DNA from: Clostridiales bacterium
Lineage (GTDB): Bacteria > Bacillota > Clostridia > Oscillospirales > CAG-272
Length of the DNA: 64,000 bases
Assembly: GCA_003523225.1 (NCBI GenBank)
Contig: DPGK01000040.1
Coordinates: 17,452-81,451 of the forward strand
Direction of reading: 5' to 3'
Below the pieces are notes generated by a model. That model did not search any database. It was given only the letters and a program-made list of their open reading frames with translations, and was not told where the DNA came from. The translations under genes were made by a program, and so were the position numbers. Below, piece after piece: positions 16,029-24,175 of this stretch (position 1 is its first letter; every line of letters starts with the position of its first letter).

Positions 16029-17117
16029 ATGAGCACAGAAATACTTGATATTGCATCCGAATTCCGTTTTGCATCCGCTCCGGTCTCCTACCATGAGTGT
16101 ACAGAGGGACATATAAACGGAACATATTTCATTGACACCGAGGGTGGCGAAAGGTATGTCCTCCAGCACATAAACACGTCCGTGTTCAAAGACCCCGACG
16201 GTCTTATGAAAAACGTCATCGGAGTCACCGGGCATATCCGCCGCAAGCTCGAAGCCGAGGGCGGAGACGTCAACCGCGGAACGCTGAATTTTATACTCAC
16301 CAAGGACGGAAAAGAATACTATACCGACCCGGATGGCGGCTGCTGGCGCGCATACGTGTATGTGGGCGGTGTCATGAGTCTGCAATCGGCATCCTCGCCG
16401 GAGCTGTTTGAGCAGGTAGGACACGCCTTCGGGCATTTCCAGATGCAGCTTGCCGATTATGACGCGTCGGGTCTTTGCGAAACGATACCGAACTTCCACA
16501 ATACCCCCAGCCGTTATGCGGATTTTGAGGAGGCTCTCTCCCGTAACGCCGCCGGACGCGCCGCGTCGGCGGAGGCTGAGATAGAATTTGTACGTGCGCA
16601 CCGGGAGGTATGCTCGTATATTACCGACCGCATTGCAAGCGGTGCGCTGCCTTTGCGCGTTACCCACAATGATACAAAGCTTAATAATATTCTGATCGAT
16701 CAGGAGACCGGAAAGCCCATGTGCGTCATTGACCTTGACACGGTCATGCCCGGCTCGGTTTTGTTTGATTTCGGCGACGCTATACGCTTCGGAGCGTCGA
16801 GCGCGGCGGAGGATGAGACCGACCTTTCACGAGTCTATATGCGTGAGGATATGTTTGAAGCGTTTGCTCGCGGCTTTGTTTCGGGGCTTGAAGGCTCGCT
16901 CAGCGACACCGAGACAGAGGAGCTTCCAATGGGTGCGCTCATCATTACGCTTGAGACCGGAATACGTTTCCTTACCGACTATCTGAACGGAGATACATAT
17001 TTCAGAATTCACTATCCTCAGCACAATATAGACCGCGCGCGCAACCAGTTTGCGCTTGTGGCGGACATGGAGAAGAAGCTGCCCAAGATGTTTGCCACTG
17101 TCAGAAAATATCTCTGA
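16029..17117 (+). CDS. nahK: N-acetylhexosamine 1-kinase-like phosphotransferase (NahK family)
   Basis: This 362-residue member of the aminoglycoside phosphotransferase fold matches, from memory, the Bifidobacterium NahK/LnpB protein along its whole length: GHINGTYF, YVLQHINTSVF, VTHNDTKLNNIL (Brenner HxDxxxxN motif) and CVIDLDTVMPGSVLFDFGDA, followed by IRFGAS. NahK makes GlcNAc/GalNAc-1-phosphate, and some homologues also use galactose. Its place between a nucleotidyltransferase and galE fits salvage of hexoses released from mucin or milk glycans. No galacto-N-biose phosphorylase gene is in the window. ATG 16029 follows GAGTGTTGAC with a weak ribosome binding site, 47 bases after the previous stop. 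Confidence 0.88.
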   Translation: MSTEILDIASEFRFASAPVSYHECTEGHINGTYFIDTEGGERYVLQHINTSVFKDPDGLMKNVIGVTGHIRRKLEAEGGDVNRGTLNFILTKDGKEYYTDPDGGCWRAYVYVGGVMSLQSASSPELFEQVGHAFGHFQMQLADYDASGLCETIPNFHNTPSRYADFEEALSRNAAGRAASAEAEIEFVRAHREVCSYITDRIASGALPLRVTHNDTKLNNILIDQETGKPMCVIDLDTVMPGSVLFDFGDAIRFGASSAAEDETDLSRVYMREDMFEAFARGFVSGLEGSLSDTETEELPMGALIITLETGIRFLTDYLNGDTYFRIHYPQHNIDRARNQFALVADMEKKLPKMFATVRKYL

Positions 17118-17169
17118 CAGACCGCAAGAAATAAATCAAAAAATCTTTTTTCCCGGAGAATTATACATC

Positions 17170-18183
17170 ATGACTGTACTTGTTACCGGAGGCGCCGGAT
17201 TTATCGGCTCTCATACCGTAGTCGAGCTGCTCTCAAGCGGATATGACGTAATAGTCGTCGACAACTATTCAAACAGCAAGCCCTGCGTGAACGACAGGGT
17301 GAGAAAGATCACCGGACGCGATTTCAAGGTCTTTGAATGTGAAATGTGCGACGCCGCGGCGCTTGACGCGGTGTTTGATGAAAATCACATAGACGCCGTT
17401 ATCCATTTTGCCGGACTCAAGGCGGTGGGCGAATCTGTGGCTCAGCCCGCAAGATACTACCGCAACAACCTGCTTTCAACTCTGAATCTGATCGATTCAA
17501 TGAAAAAGCATGGAGTTGGAACCATTGTGTTTTCCTCCTCCGCAACCGTATACGGCAGCCCGAAATCGGTGCCGATACGCGAGGATTTCCCGCTGTCGAC
17601 CACCAACCCGTACGGCGAGACCAAGCTGATGATAGAGCGCATTCTTGATGACTGCCGCCGCGCGGGAGATATCCGCAGTGTTTCGATCCTGCGTTATTTC
17701 AATCCCATCGGCGCTCACGAAAGCGGCATGATAGGAGAAGACCCCAAGGGCATACCGAACAATCTTCTGCCGTATATTTCGCAGGTGTCTGTCGGAAAGC
17801 TCGCGGAGCTTAAGGTGTACGGAGACGATTATCCAACGCATGACGGAACAGGCGTGCGTGACTATATCCATGTCGTTGACCTTGCACGTGCTCATCTGAA
17901 GGCTATCGAGCGCGCAAATAACGTCAGCGGAACAGAATACTACAACATCGGCACCGGAGTCGGATATTCCGTGCTTGACATTGTCAAAGCATATGAAAAG
18001 GCTACGGGCAGGAAGGTACCCTACCAGGTGGTCGGACGCCGCCCGGGCGACATTGCCGAATGCTATGCCGACCCCACCCTTGCCGCCGAAAAGCTGGGCT
18101 GGCATGCCGAGTACGGCATTGAGCGCATGTGCCGCGACGCGTACCGCTGGCAGTCCATGAATCCCGACGGATACGGAGACTGA
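17170..18183 (+). CDS. galE: UDP-glucose 4-epimerase
   Basis: This 337-residue short-chain dehydrogenase/reductase interconverts UDP-glucose and UDP-galactose, and possibly the N-acetyl forms. The NAD-binding motif is TGGAGFIGSH at residues 6-15. The catalytic triad is in SSSATVYG and YGETK (YxxxK), and RYFNPIGAHESGMIGEDPKG and DGTGVRDYIHVVDLA are diagnostic. I start at ATG 17170, where the conserved N-terminus MTVLVTGGAG begins and GGAG lies 11 bases upstream; the long frame from 17050 runs inside nahK. In this operon it would turn UDP-Gal(NAc) into UDP-Glc(NAc). Confidence 0.96.
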   Translation: MTVLVTGGAGFIGSHTVVELLSSGYDVIVVDNYSNSKPCVNDRVRKITGRDFKVFECEMCDAAALDAVFDENHIDAVIHFAGLKAVGESVAQPARYYRNNLLSTLNLIDSMKKHGVGTIVFSSSATVYGSPKSVPIREDFPLSTTNPYGETKLMIERILDDCRRAGDIRSVSILRYFNPIGAHESGMIGEDPKGIPNNLLPYISQVSVGKLAELKVYGDDYPTHDGTGVRDYIHVVDLARAHLKAIERANNVSGTEYYNIGTGVGYSVLDIVKAYEKATGRKVPYQVVGRRPGDIAECYADPTLAAEKLGWHAEYGIERMCRDAYRWQSMNPDGYGD

Positions 18184-18187
18184 ACCT

Positions 18188-19231
18188 ATGAGCGGAATAA
18201 AGTCGGAAATTTTCGGAAAACTGCCTGACGGCAGAGCTGTCACTGCCTACACCCTGAGCCGGGGGTCTCTGACGGCGACAATACTTGACCTCGGCGCGAC
18301 CGTTGCCGATCTGAGCTTTGACGGTCTGAGCCTTGTGCGCGGGTACGATAGCCTTGAAAGCTACTATGAGGCTGACGGATACCTCGGCGCGGTCGTGGGA
18401 CGTGTCGGCAACCGTATTGCAGGCGGAAGCTTCAGACTTGACGGCATGGAATACTCTCTTTTCTGCAACAACGGCGTGAACCATCTTCACGGCGGTAAGA
18501 ACGGATTTGATAAAAAGCTCTGGAGGGCACAGCCGCACGCCGGGGATGAGCCGTCCCTTGAGCTGTCGTTGCTTTCACCCGACGGAGATGAAGGATATCC
18601 GGGTAATCTTTCGGTAACGGTGCTATATACGCTGACATCCCGCGGGGGTCTGCGTATAGACTATACCTTCAACACCGACGCGCCTACCGTTGTCAACCTT
18701 ACAAACCACACATATTTTAACCTTAACGGTAAGGGGGATATTCTGTCGCACACACTTACTCTTGCCGCAGACCGTTATCTGCCCACTGACAATGGACTTA
18801 TCCCCACAGGAGAGATAAAAAGCGTTGAGGGAACGCCCTTTGACTTCCGTTCCGGAAAGACTGTTGGGCGCGATATTGACAAGCCCTGCCGCGATCTTGA
18901 GCTTGCAGGTGGGTATGACCACTGCTTTGTGTTTTCTCCGGTTGCCGCCCCTGAAGACGAGCCGCGCGCGATCCTTCGCGGCGATATTTCAGACAGGGAG
19001 CTGAGGCTTTACACCGACCGTCCGGGAGTGCAGTTCTACACGGGCAATTTCCTTGGGAACCCCCGTTTTCCCTTCCGCGGCGGCGTGGCACAGTCAAAAC
19101 GCGCGGCGCTTTGCCTTGAGACCGAGTCCGCTCCCGACGCGGTGAATCAGCCGCAGCTTGACGCGCTCGGAACTACTGTCCTTCGCCCCGGAGTGACGCG
19201 GCACAGCTTTACGGAATATGTTATCTCATAA
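18188..19231 (+). CDS. galM: Aldose 1-epimerase (galactose mutarotase)
   Basis: This 347-residue beta-sandwich enzyme interconverts alpha and beta anomers of galactose or glucose. Visible family motifs are VGRVGNRIAGGSF, NGVNHLHGGKNGFDKKLW, the catalytic-His segment VVNLTNHTYFNLNG, GVQFYTGNF, and the catalytic Glu region LETESAPDAVNQP. Normal length. ATG at 18188 follows galE by 4 bases. It supplies alpha-hexose to the 1-kinase, which matches its place in the operon. Confidence 0.95.
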   Translation: MSGIKSEIFGKLPDGRAVTAYTLSRGSLTATILDLGATVADLSFDGLSLVRGYDSLESYYEADGYLGAVVGRVGNRIAGGSFRLDGMEYSLFCNNGVNHLHGGKNGFDKKLWRAQPHAGDEPSLELSLLSPDGDEGYPGNLSVTVLYTLTSRGGLRIDYTFNTDAPTVVNLTNHTYFNLNGKGDILSHTLTLAADRYLPTDNGLIPTGEIKSVEGTPFDFRSGKTVGRDIDKPCRDLELAGGYDHCFVFSPVAAPEDEPRAILRGDISDRELRLYTDRPGVQFYTGNFLGNPRFPFRGGVAQSKRAALCLETESAPDAVNQPQLDALGTTVLRPGVTRHSFTEYVIS

Positions 19232-19967
19232 CGAAAACGGCGCGGAAGAAAACGTCAGCGGACGTAAAGACCGGCGCGTCGCCTGCTTTATCTGCCTTGC
19301 GGTGATACTGCTTTGCGGAATAATGGCTCTTGCCGACGGCGTTCTCGGGCTTCCTTACATACCGAAATCAGCGCTGAAGCTGGTGCTTTTTCTGGCTTTT
19401 CCGCTGATCTGCGGGCGGTTTTCAAAGGAGCTAAGTCCGGTTGAATTTTTGCGGCTTCCTCCGAAGGGGGACAAGCGGCAAAGAGCGGTAATAATATGGT
19501 CGGCGGCAGCAGGGGCTGTACTGTATGTTGCTATCCTCGGAGGATACCTTCTTCTTCGCGAAGTCGTGGATTTTTCAGGAATAACCACAAGTCTTGCCGA
19601 GGGTGAGGGTATAACCCGCGATACCTTTCCGCTTGCCGCGGCGTATATCACACTTTGCAATTCATTTGTAGAGGAGCTTTTCTTCCGCGGATTTGCGTTT
19701 TTGGCGCTTGAGCGTGCAGTGGGACGCAGATTTGCCTATGCTTTCAGCGCGGCGGCGTTTTCTGTCTACCATGCGGCAATACTTGACGGTTGGTTTTCGC
19801 CGCTGATATTTGTTCTAATGCTTGCCGGACTTTTTGCCGGAGGTCTGATATTTGACTTTCTCGCCGACAAGAGCCGGACGGTCTATCCGTCATGGTTTCT
19901 GCATATGGCGGCAAATCTCGGCATCAATACAATAGGGCTTATCCTGTTCGGAATAATCGGCGGATGA
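19218..19967 (+). CDS. CPBP-family intramembrane metalloprotease (Abi/CAAX-like)
   Basis: This 249-residue membrane protein has about seven hydrophobic segments. The glutamate motif FVEELFFRGFAFLAL near residue 150-165 and a downstream FSVYHAAI and LHMAANLGINTIG are the three conserved CPBP (CAAX protease and bacteriocin-processing) boxes. The start overlaps the galM stop by 14 bases, so it is coupled to the sugar operon. A direct link to sugar metabolism is not evident; it may process a surface or secreted peptide. The first 20 residues are polar and basic. Confidence 0.85.
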   Translation: MLSHNENGAEENVSGRKDRRVACFICLAVILLCGIMALADGVLGLPYIPKSALKLVLFLAFPLICGRFSKELSPVEFLRLPPKGDKRQRAVIIWSAAAGAVLYVAILGGYLLLREVVDFSGITTSLAEGEGITRDTFPLAAAYITLCNSFVEELFFRGFAFLALERAVGRRFAYAFSAAAFSVYHAAILDGWFSPLIFVLMLAGLFAGGLIFDFLADKSRTVYPSWFLHMAANLGINTIGLILFGIIGG

Positions 19968-19983
19968 GCGGATCGGAGAAAAA

Positions 19984-20637
19984 ATGATATTTCAGAACAA
20001 CGACCGCATAATATTTGCGGGAGATTCGGTTACGGATATGGGCAGCAATCAGCCGCTCGGCGAGGGACTGTCCGATAAGGTGGGCAGGGGATATGTCCGT
20101 GTGGTCGAAAATATGCTTGCCGTGTGGTATCCCGAACTGAATTTCAGAATTACCAACGCCGGAACCAGCGGAAACACCAGCCGGGATCTGCTTGCGCGCT
20201 TTGAGCGGGACGTAACCTCGCAAAATCCCGATTGGGTATCTATCTGCATTGGAATAAACGACGTCTGGCGTCAGTTTGATGTTCCGGCTATTCTTGACGC
20301 CGCAGTGCTGCCTGACGAGTATGAGCGCAATGTCGAGTCGATGATACTTGCCGTCAAGGAAAAGGTAAAGGGGATATTCATTCTGTCTCCGTATTACATA
20401 GAGCCGCTGAGCGAAGACCCCATGCGCCGCAGAATGGATGAGTACGGCGAGATCTGCCGTCGGCTTGCCGAAAAGCACGGCTGCGAATTTGTGGATTTTC
20501 AGCGTATGTTTTCGGATTACTGCAAGTATCAGCACTCCTCGCGTCTTGCGTGGGACAGAGTGCACCCGAATCAGATGGGAGCAACCCTTATGGCGCGCGA
20601 ATTTTTGCGTCATACCGGCTTTGATTTTTCAAGATGA
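19984..20637 (+). CDS. SGNH/GDSL-family esterase
   Basis: This 217-residue hydrolase has catalytic Ser in IIFAGDSVTDMG (Ser 15), the Gly/Asn oxyanion blocks NAGTSGNTSRDLL and CIGINDVWRQFD, and the Asp-His pair in WDRVHPNQMG near the C-terminus. There is no signal peptide, so it is cytoplasmic. Related enzymes deacetylate sugars (rhamnogalacturonan or xylan acetylesterases, carbohydrate esterases). At the end of a hexose operon it may remove acetyl groups from imported sugars, which is inference. The gene is 16 bases after the CPBP gene and is followed by a terminator. Confidence 0.88.
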   Translation: MIFQNNDRIIFAGDSVTDMGSNQPLGEGLSDKVGRGYVRVVENMLAVWYPELNFRITNAGTSGNTSRDLLARFERDVTSQNPDWVSICIGINDVWRQFDVPAILDAAVLPDEYERNVESMILAVKEKVKGIFILSPYYIEPLSEDPMRRRMDEYGEICRRLAEKHGCEFVDFQRMFSDYCKYQHSSRLAWDRVHPNQMGATLMAREFLRHTGFDFSR

Positions 20638-20711
20638 ACGCCGAGTGACCGCTTAAGCTGTCCGGGTTATATGCGTTCCGGAAAAGTCGGAAAGCAATAA
20701 TTGAATATCTG

Positions 20712-20759
20712 TCATCCGACGGGTCTTACCTTTGTAAAATTCCGTCGGATGATTTTTTT
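20712..20759 (+). terminator. Intrinsic terminator of the hexose operon
   Basis: Perfect 11-pair stem (TCATCCGACGG 20712-20722 with CCGTCGGATGA 20742-20752), 19-base loop, followed by a seven-T run. Confidence 0.92.
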
Positions 20760-20768
20760 CAGGTTTTA

Positions 20769-20806
20769 TTTGTCCCTACCGTATCATATAAATCTATAAG
20801 GACAAA
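20769..20806 (+). promoter_or_regulatory. Inverted repeat flanking the presumed dacF promoter
   Basis: TTTGTCC (20769-20775) and GGACAAA (20800-20806) flank 24 AT-rich bases that include CATATAAAT. A clear -35/-10 pair is not visible; TTGTCC with TATAAG (20795) would need a 19-base spacer. The pair could be a repressor site or an mRNA hairpin 28 bases from the dacF ATG. Confidence 0.4.
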
Positions 20807-20833
20807 CAATAACTTGAAAGGGCAACTCAAAAG

Positions 20834-22039
20834 ATGAAACAGGCATGTAAACGACTTTTTTTCACACACGGTGGACGCTTGCGCAGGCTTGCTGTGCTTA
20901 CGTCGGTATTTTTGACGGCAATTCTGTTTTTTTCGGGCATCCCGGTGTCGGCAGAGCCAAAGGCGGAAGATACAGCTCCCGAGTTTGGGCTTGACTGCGT
21001 TTCGGCAATTCTTATGGAAGCACAGACCGGAAGGGTGCTTTACGAGAAGAACGCCGACGAACCGCTGCCCCCGGCGTCGGTAACAAAGATAATGACACTT
21101 CTTCTTGTAATGGAAGCCATTGAACGCGGAGTATTTACTCTTGACACGGTTCTTGCGACCTCCACCCGCGCTTCCCAGATGGGCGGCTCGCAGATATACC
21201 TCAAGGAGGGCGAGCAGATGAGGGTGGAGGATCTGATAAAGTCAGTGGTCATTGCGTCCGCAAACGACGCCGCAGTCGTGCTTGCTGAGGCGGTTGCCGG
21301 CAGCGAGGAAGCATTTGTGGCGGAAATGAACAAACGCGCCACGGAGCTTGGCATGAAGACGGCGCATTTTGAAAACACCAACGGGCTTGACGATACCGTA
21401 ACCAACCATGTGCTGTCGGCGCGTGACATTGCAATTATGTCCCGCGAGTTGATAAAGTATGAAAAGATACTTGAATTCAGCTCGACGTGGATGGACAGCG
21501 TGCGTGACGGGGCTTTCGGGCTTACCAACACCAACCGTCTCATTCGTTTTTACCGCGGTGCGACCGGGCTTAAGACCGGCTCGACGTCAAAGGCGAAATT
21601 CTGTATGAGCGCTACCGCCGAGCGGGACGGAATGTCGCTGATCGCCGTTATCATGGCTGCTCCCACACGTGACGCGCGCAACAGTTCTGCCGCTGCGCTA
21701 CTTGACTGGGGCTTTGCAAACTACTCGCTTTACCGTTATGATGAGGGAGAGGATGAGGATATCCCGGTGCTCGGCGGCGTTGAGAATATTCTTCATACAG
21801 CTCACGGCGACTTCTGCACTGTGGTAAAGAAAGGGGAAGAAAAGAAGGTCGAAGCGCAGAAGGAGCTGCCCGAAAGCGTTTCCGCGCCTGTAAGAAAAGG
21901 AGACGCGGTAGGTGCGATCACCTTCCGGCTGGACGGAGGTGAGCTTGGCAGGATCGACATAAGCGCGGCTCATGGTGTGGATAAAATTTCCTTTGGCGGA
22001 CTGCTGCTGAGAATGTTGAAACGGTTTTTCCTCACCTGA
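20834..22039 (+). CDS. D-alanyl-D-alanine carboxypeptidase (DacF-like, S11)
   Basis: This 401-residue exported penicillin-binding protein has a signal peptide (residues 1-40, cleavage likely after PVSA). The catalytic motifs are SVTK (82-85), SAN (142-144) and KTG (246-248), followed by the C-terminal beta-sandwich domain (about 300-385) and a hydrophobic amphipathic tail LLLRMLKRFFLT that binds the membrane. It trims the terminal D-Ala of peptidoglycan stem peptides. DacF-type enzymes in spore formers modify cortex or vegetative wall. A second copy lies at 33294-34460. Confidence 0.92.
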   Translation: MKQACKRLFFTHGGRLRRLAVLTSVFLTAILFFSGIPVSAEPKAEDTAPEFGLDCVSAILMEAQTGRVLYEKNADEPLPPASVTKIMTLLLVMEAIERGVFTLDTVLATSTRASQMGGSQIYLKEGEQMRVEDLIKSVVIASANDAAVVLAEAVAGSEEAFVAEMNKRATELGMKTAHFENTNGLDDTVTNHVLSARDIAIMSRELIKYEKILEFSSTWMDSVRDGAFGLTNTNRLIRFYRGATGLKTGSTSKAKFCMSATAERDGMSLIAVIMAAPTRDARNSSAAALLDWGFANYSLYRYDEGEDEDIPVLGGVENILHTAHGDFCTVVKKGEEKKVEAQKELPESVSAPVRKGDAVGAITFRLDGGELGRIDISAAHGVDKISFGGLLLRMLKRFFLT

Positions 22040-22099
22040 GGAGCAAAATCGTAAATGTGGCGGTAAAAATGGGGAAAAAGGGACTAAAATTCATTGAAA

Positions 22100-22149
22100 A
22101 TTCAGTTGAAATCAGCCTCATTTGGTGATAAAATATAATGTAACTGAAT
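22100..22149 (+). promoter_or_regulatory. pgi promoter region with flanking inverted repeat
   Basis: A perfect TATAAT (22134-22139) has no good -35; TCAGCC (22112-22117) with a 16-base spacer is the nearest. ATTCAGTT (22100-22107) and AACTGAAT (22142-22149) form an 8-base inverted repeat that brackets the promoter, a pattern suited to a repressor or to an activator for a weak promoter. Confidence 0.45.
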
Positions 22150-22187
22150 AAGAAGTTTCAATGTGCCAAAGGAAGGTGTAGTTCATT

Positions 22188-23522
22188 ATGACTCTTAATC
22201 TGAGTGAAAAATTTGTGTCCCCCTTTATAGCCGCCGACGAGCTGGAAGCGATAAGACCTGAGGTAGAGGCGGCAGACCGCGCCCTGCGCGAGGGAAGCGG
22301 AGCAGGCTCCGAAATGCTTGGCTGGCTGACGCTGCCCGAAAACTACGACCGCGATGAGTTTGTAAGGATCAAAAACGCTGCCGAAAGGATCAAAAAACTC
22401 TGCGATGTGTTTATCGTTATCGGCATCGGCGGTTCTTATCTCGGCTCAAGAGCCGTTATTGAATTTCTAAGATCTCCGCGCTATAATCAGCTTAAAAAGG
22501 ATACGCCTGAGATTTATTTTTCGGGCTGCAACATCAGCTCCTCTGACCTTGGCGAGCTTCTTGAGCTTTGCGAGGGCAAGGATGTATGCATAAATGTAAT
22601 ATCAAAATCGGGAACTACCACCGAGCCTGCCGTGGCTTTCCGCGTTTTCCGCTCGCTTCTTGAAAAGAAGTACGGCAAAGAGGGAGCTGCCGAGCGTATT
22701 TTCGTGACCACCGACCGCGCACGCGGCACTCTCAAGGCATTTGCCGACCGCGCCGGATATGAGACATTTGTCGTTCCTGACGACGTGGGCGGAAGATATT
22801 CGGTGCTTTCAGCTGTCGGTCTGCTTCCCATTGCCGTGTCCGGTATTGACATTGATGAGCTTATGGGCGGCGCGGCAGATGCAATGCGTGAGCTGACATC
22901 CCCCGATATCGACCGCAATCCGGCGTACAAGTACGCGGCGATGCGCAACATTCTTTACCGCAAGGGAAAGAAGCTTGAGATACTTGTCGGCTACGAGCCG
23001 TATATGCTGATGTTCAACGAGTGGTGGAAGCAGCTGTTCGGCGAGAGCGAGGGCAAGGACGGACGCGGGCTTTATCCCGCATCGGTGATATTCTCCACAG
23101 ACCTGCATTCGCTTGGACAGTTCATTCAGGACGGCACACGCACGATGTTTGAAACGGTGATCTCCTTTGAAGACCCGGGAGACGCGGTGACTATCCCCGA
23201 CGACCCGGAGAATATTGACGGTCTTGGCTTCCTTTCCGGTAAGCCGCTGACATATGTCAACGATACCGCCATGAAGGGAACGCTTCTTGCTCACGTTGAC
23301 GGCGACGTACCGAACATTCTGCTGACCCTGCGTGACCGCTCTGCTCGCTCGCTCGGCTACATGATCTATTTCTTTGAGCTTGCCTGCGCGCTGTCCGGAT
23401 ATCTGCTTGGCGTCAATCCCTTCAATCAGCCCGGCGTCGAGGCATACAAGAAGAATATGTTTGCTCTGCTTGGAAAGCCGGGATATGAGGAGCTTGCCGC
23501 AGGTCTGGCTTCAAGACTCTGA
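22188..23522 (+). CDS. pgi: Glucose-6-phosphate isomerase
   Basis: This 444-residue SIS-fold enzyme interconverts glucose-6-phosphate and fructose-6-phosphate. Family signatures are [53 protein letters not shown], the catalytic stretch [18 protein letters not shown], and the late [16 protein letters not shown]. Size fits the shorter Firmicutes Pgi. ATG 22188 is preceded by GGAAGGTG. It stands as a single gene behind its own promoter and is followed by a promoter for the next gene. Confidence 0.97.
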   Translation: MTLNLSEKFVSPFIAADELEAIRPEVEAADRALREGSGAGSEMLGWLTLPENYDRDEFVRIKNAAERIKKLCDVFIVIGIGGSYLGSRAVIEFLRSPRYNQLKKDTPEIYFSGCNISSSDLGELLELCEGKDVCINVISKSGTTTEPAVAFRVFRSLLEKKYGKEGAAERIFVTTDRARGTLKAFADRAGYETFVVPDDVGGRYSVLSAVGLLPIAVSGIDIDELMGGAADAMRELTSPDIDRNPAYKYAAMRNILYRKGKKLEILVGYEPYMLMFNEWWKQLFGESEGKDGRGLYPASVIFSTDLHSLGQFIQDGTRTMFETVISFEDPGDAVTIPDDPENIDGLGFLSGKPLTYVNDTAMKGTLLAHVDGDVPNILLTLRDRSARSLGYMIYFFELACALSGYLLGVNPFNQPGVEAYKKNMFALLGKPGYEELAAGLASRL

Positions 23523-23557
23523 TATCAAAGATTATATGTTTTTTGCCGCGAAAGCAC

Positions 23558-23586
23558 TTGATTTTTCTTGCTTTATCGTGTATAAT
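23558..23586 (+). promoter_or_regulatory. Sigma-A promoter of the P-loop gene
   Basis: TTGATT (23558-23563), 17-base spacer, TGTATAAT with TATAAT at 23581-23586. The architecture is the same as the promoter at 42384-42412. Confidence 0.85.
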
Positions 23587-23643
23587 ATAATCAGTTAAAT
23601 AGTATGTTCCGGACACTACTCACGGAATCTCAAATATTCAACA

Positions 23644-23665
23644 GCCGCCACGGGCGGCACGGAGG
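23644..23665 (+). promoter_or_regulatory. GCCGCC-N3-GGCGGC stem next to the Shine-Dalgarno (second copy)
   Basis: GCCGCC (23644-23649), loop ACG, GGCGGC (23653-23658), then ACGGAGG with GGAGG at 23661-23665 and ATG at 23671. Apart from the loop, the stem and ribosome binding site block resemble that of argS (6196-6225). Confidence 0.5.
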
Positions 23666-23670
23666 TTAAT

Positions 23671-24078
23671 ATGCTCAAATTACTCATTGGAGTCAAAGGC
23701 TCCGGCAAAACCAAAACGCTCATTTCCTTGGTAAACGAAGCGGTCGAGTCAAGTCAGGGTGCGGTCGTCTGCATAGAGAAGGGGATAAAGCTCCGCTATG
23801 ATGTCAATTACCGTTGCAGACTTATCAACGTGGATGAGTATTTTGTTTTTGACGCCGAGGCGCTTTACGGCTTTGTTGCCGGTATTCTTGCCAGCAACCA
23901 CGATGTGACCCACGTATTTGTCGATTCCGCACTGCGCATCTGTAACAACGACCGCGACGCTTTCGAGAAGCTGCTCCAGTCTCTTGACGAGCTTTCCGAC
24001 AGCCACAAGGTCGACATAGTCATGACGTCATCCCTCCCTGTCGAAGAGGCGGACGATACTGTCAAAAGATACATCTGA
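23671..24078 (+). CDS. Small P-loop ATP-binding protein, function unknown
   Basis: This 135-residue protein begins MLKLLIGVKGSGKTKTLI, in which GVKGSGKT (residues 7-14) is a Walker A loop. A plausible Walker B is THVFVDSALR near 80-89, and a final DIVMTSSLP strand follows. The size is that of a minimal RecA- or kinase-like core without added domains. Such proteins occur as single genes in gut Clostridia, but I know no assigned function. It has its own promoter, a stem in front of the ribosome binding site, and a perfect hairpin after it, so it is a free-standing unit. An adenylate-kinase-like or twitching-motility-like role cannot be supported. Confidence 0.75.
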   Translation: MLKLLIGVKGSGKTKTLISLVNEAVESSQGAVVCIEKGIKLRYDVNYRCRLINVDEYFVFDAEALYGFVAGILASNHDVTHVFVDSALRICNNDRDAFEKLLQSLDELSDSHKVDIVMTSSLPVEEADDTVKRYI

Positions 24079-24096
24079 TAGCTATAAATACCATAC

Positions 24097-24125
24097 GGGC
24101 TGCCGCGTCATAAACGCGGCAGCCC
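24097..24125 (+). terminator. Perfect 12-bp hairpin after the P-loop gene, no T-tail
   Basis: GGGCTGCCGCGT (24097-24108) pairs perfectly with ACGCGGCAGCCC (24114-24125) over a five-base loop. The following bases GCTGTGGATTG lack a T-run, so it may be a weak terminator, a transcript 3'-end stabiliser or a separate RNA element. guaB starts 50 bases on. Confidence 0.55.
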
Positions 24126-24175
24126 GCTGTGGATTGATGAAAAAATAACAACACGGAAAGAATTGGTGATTTAAA

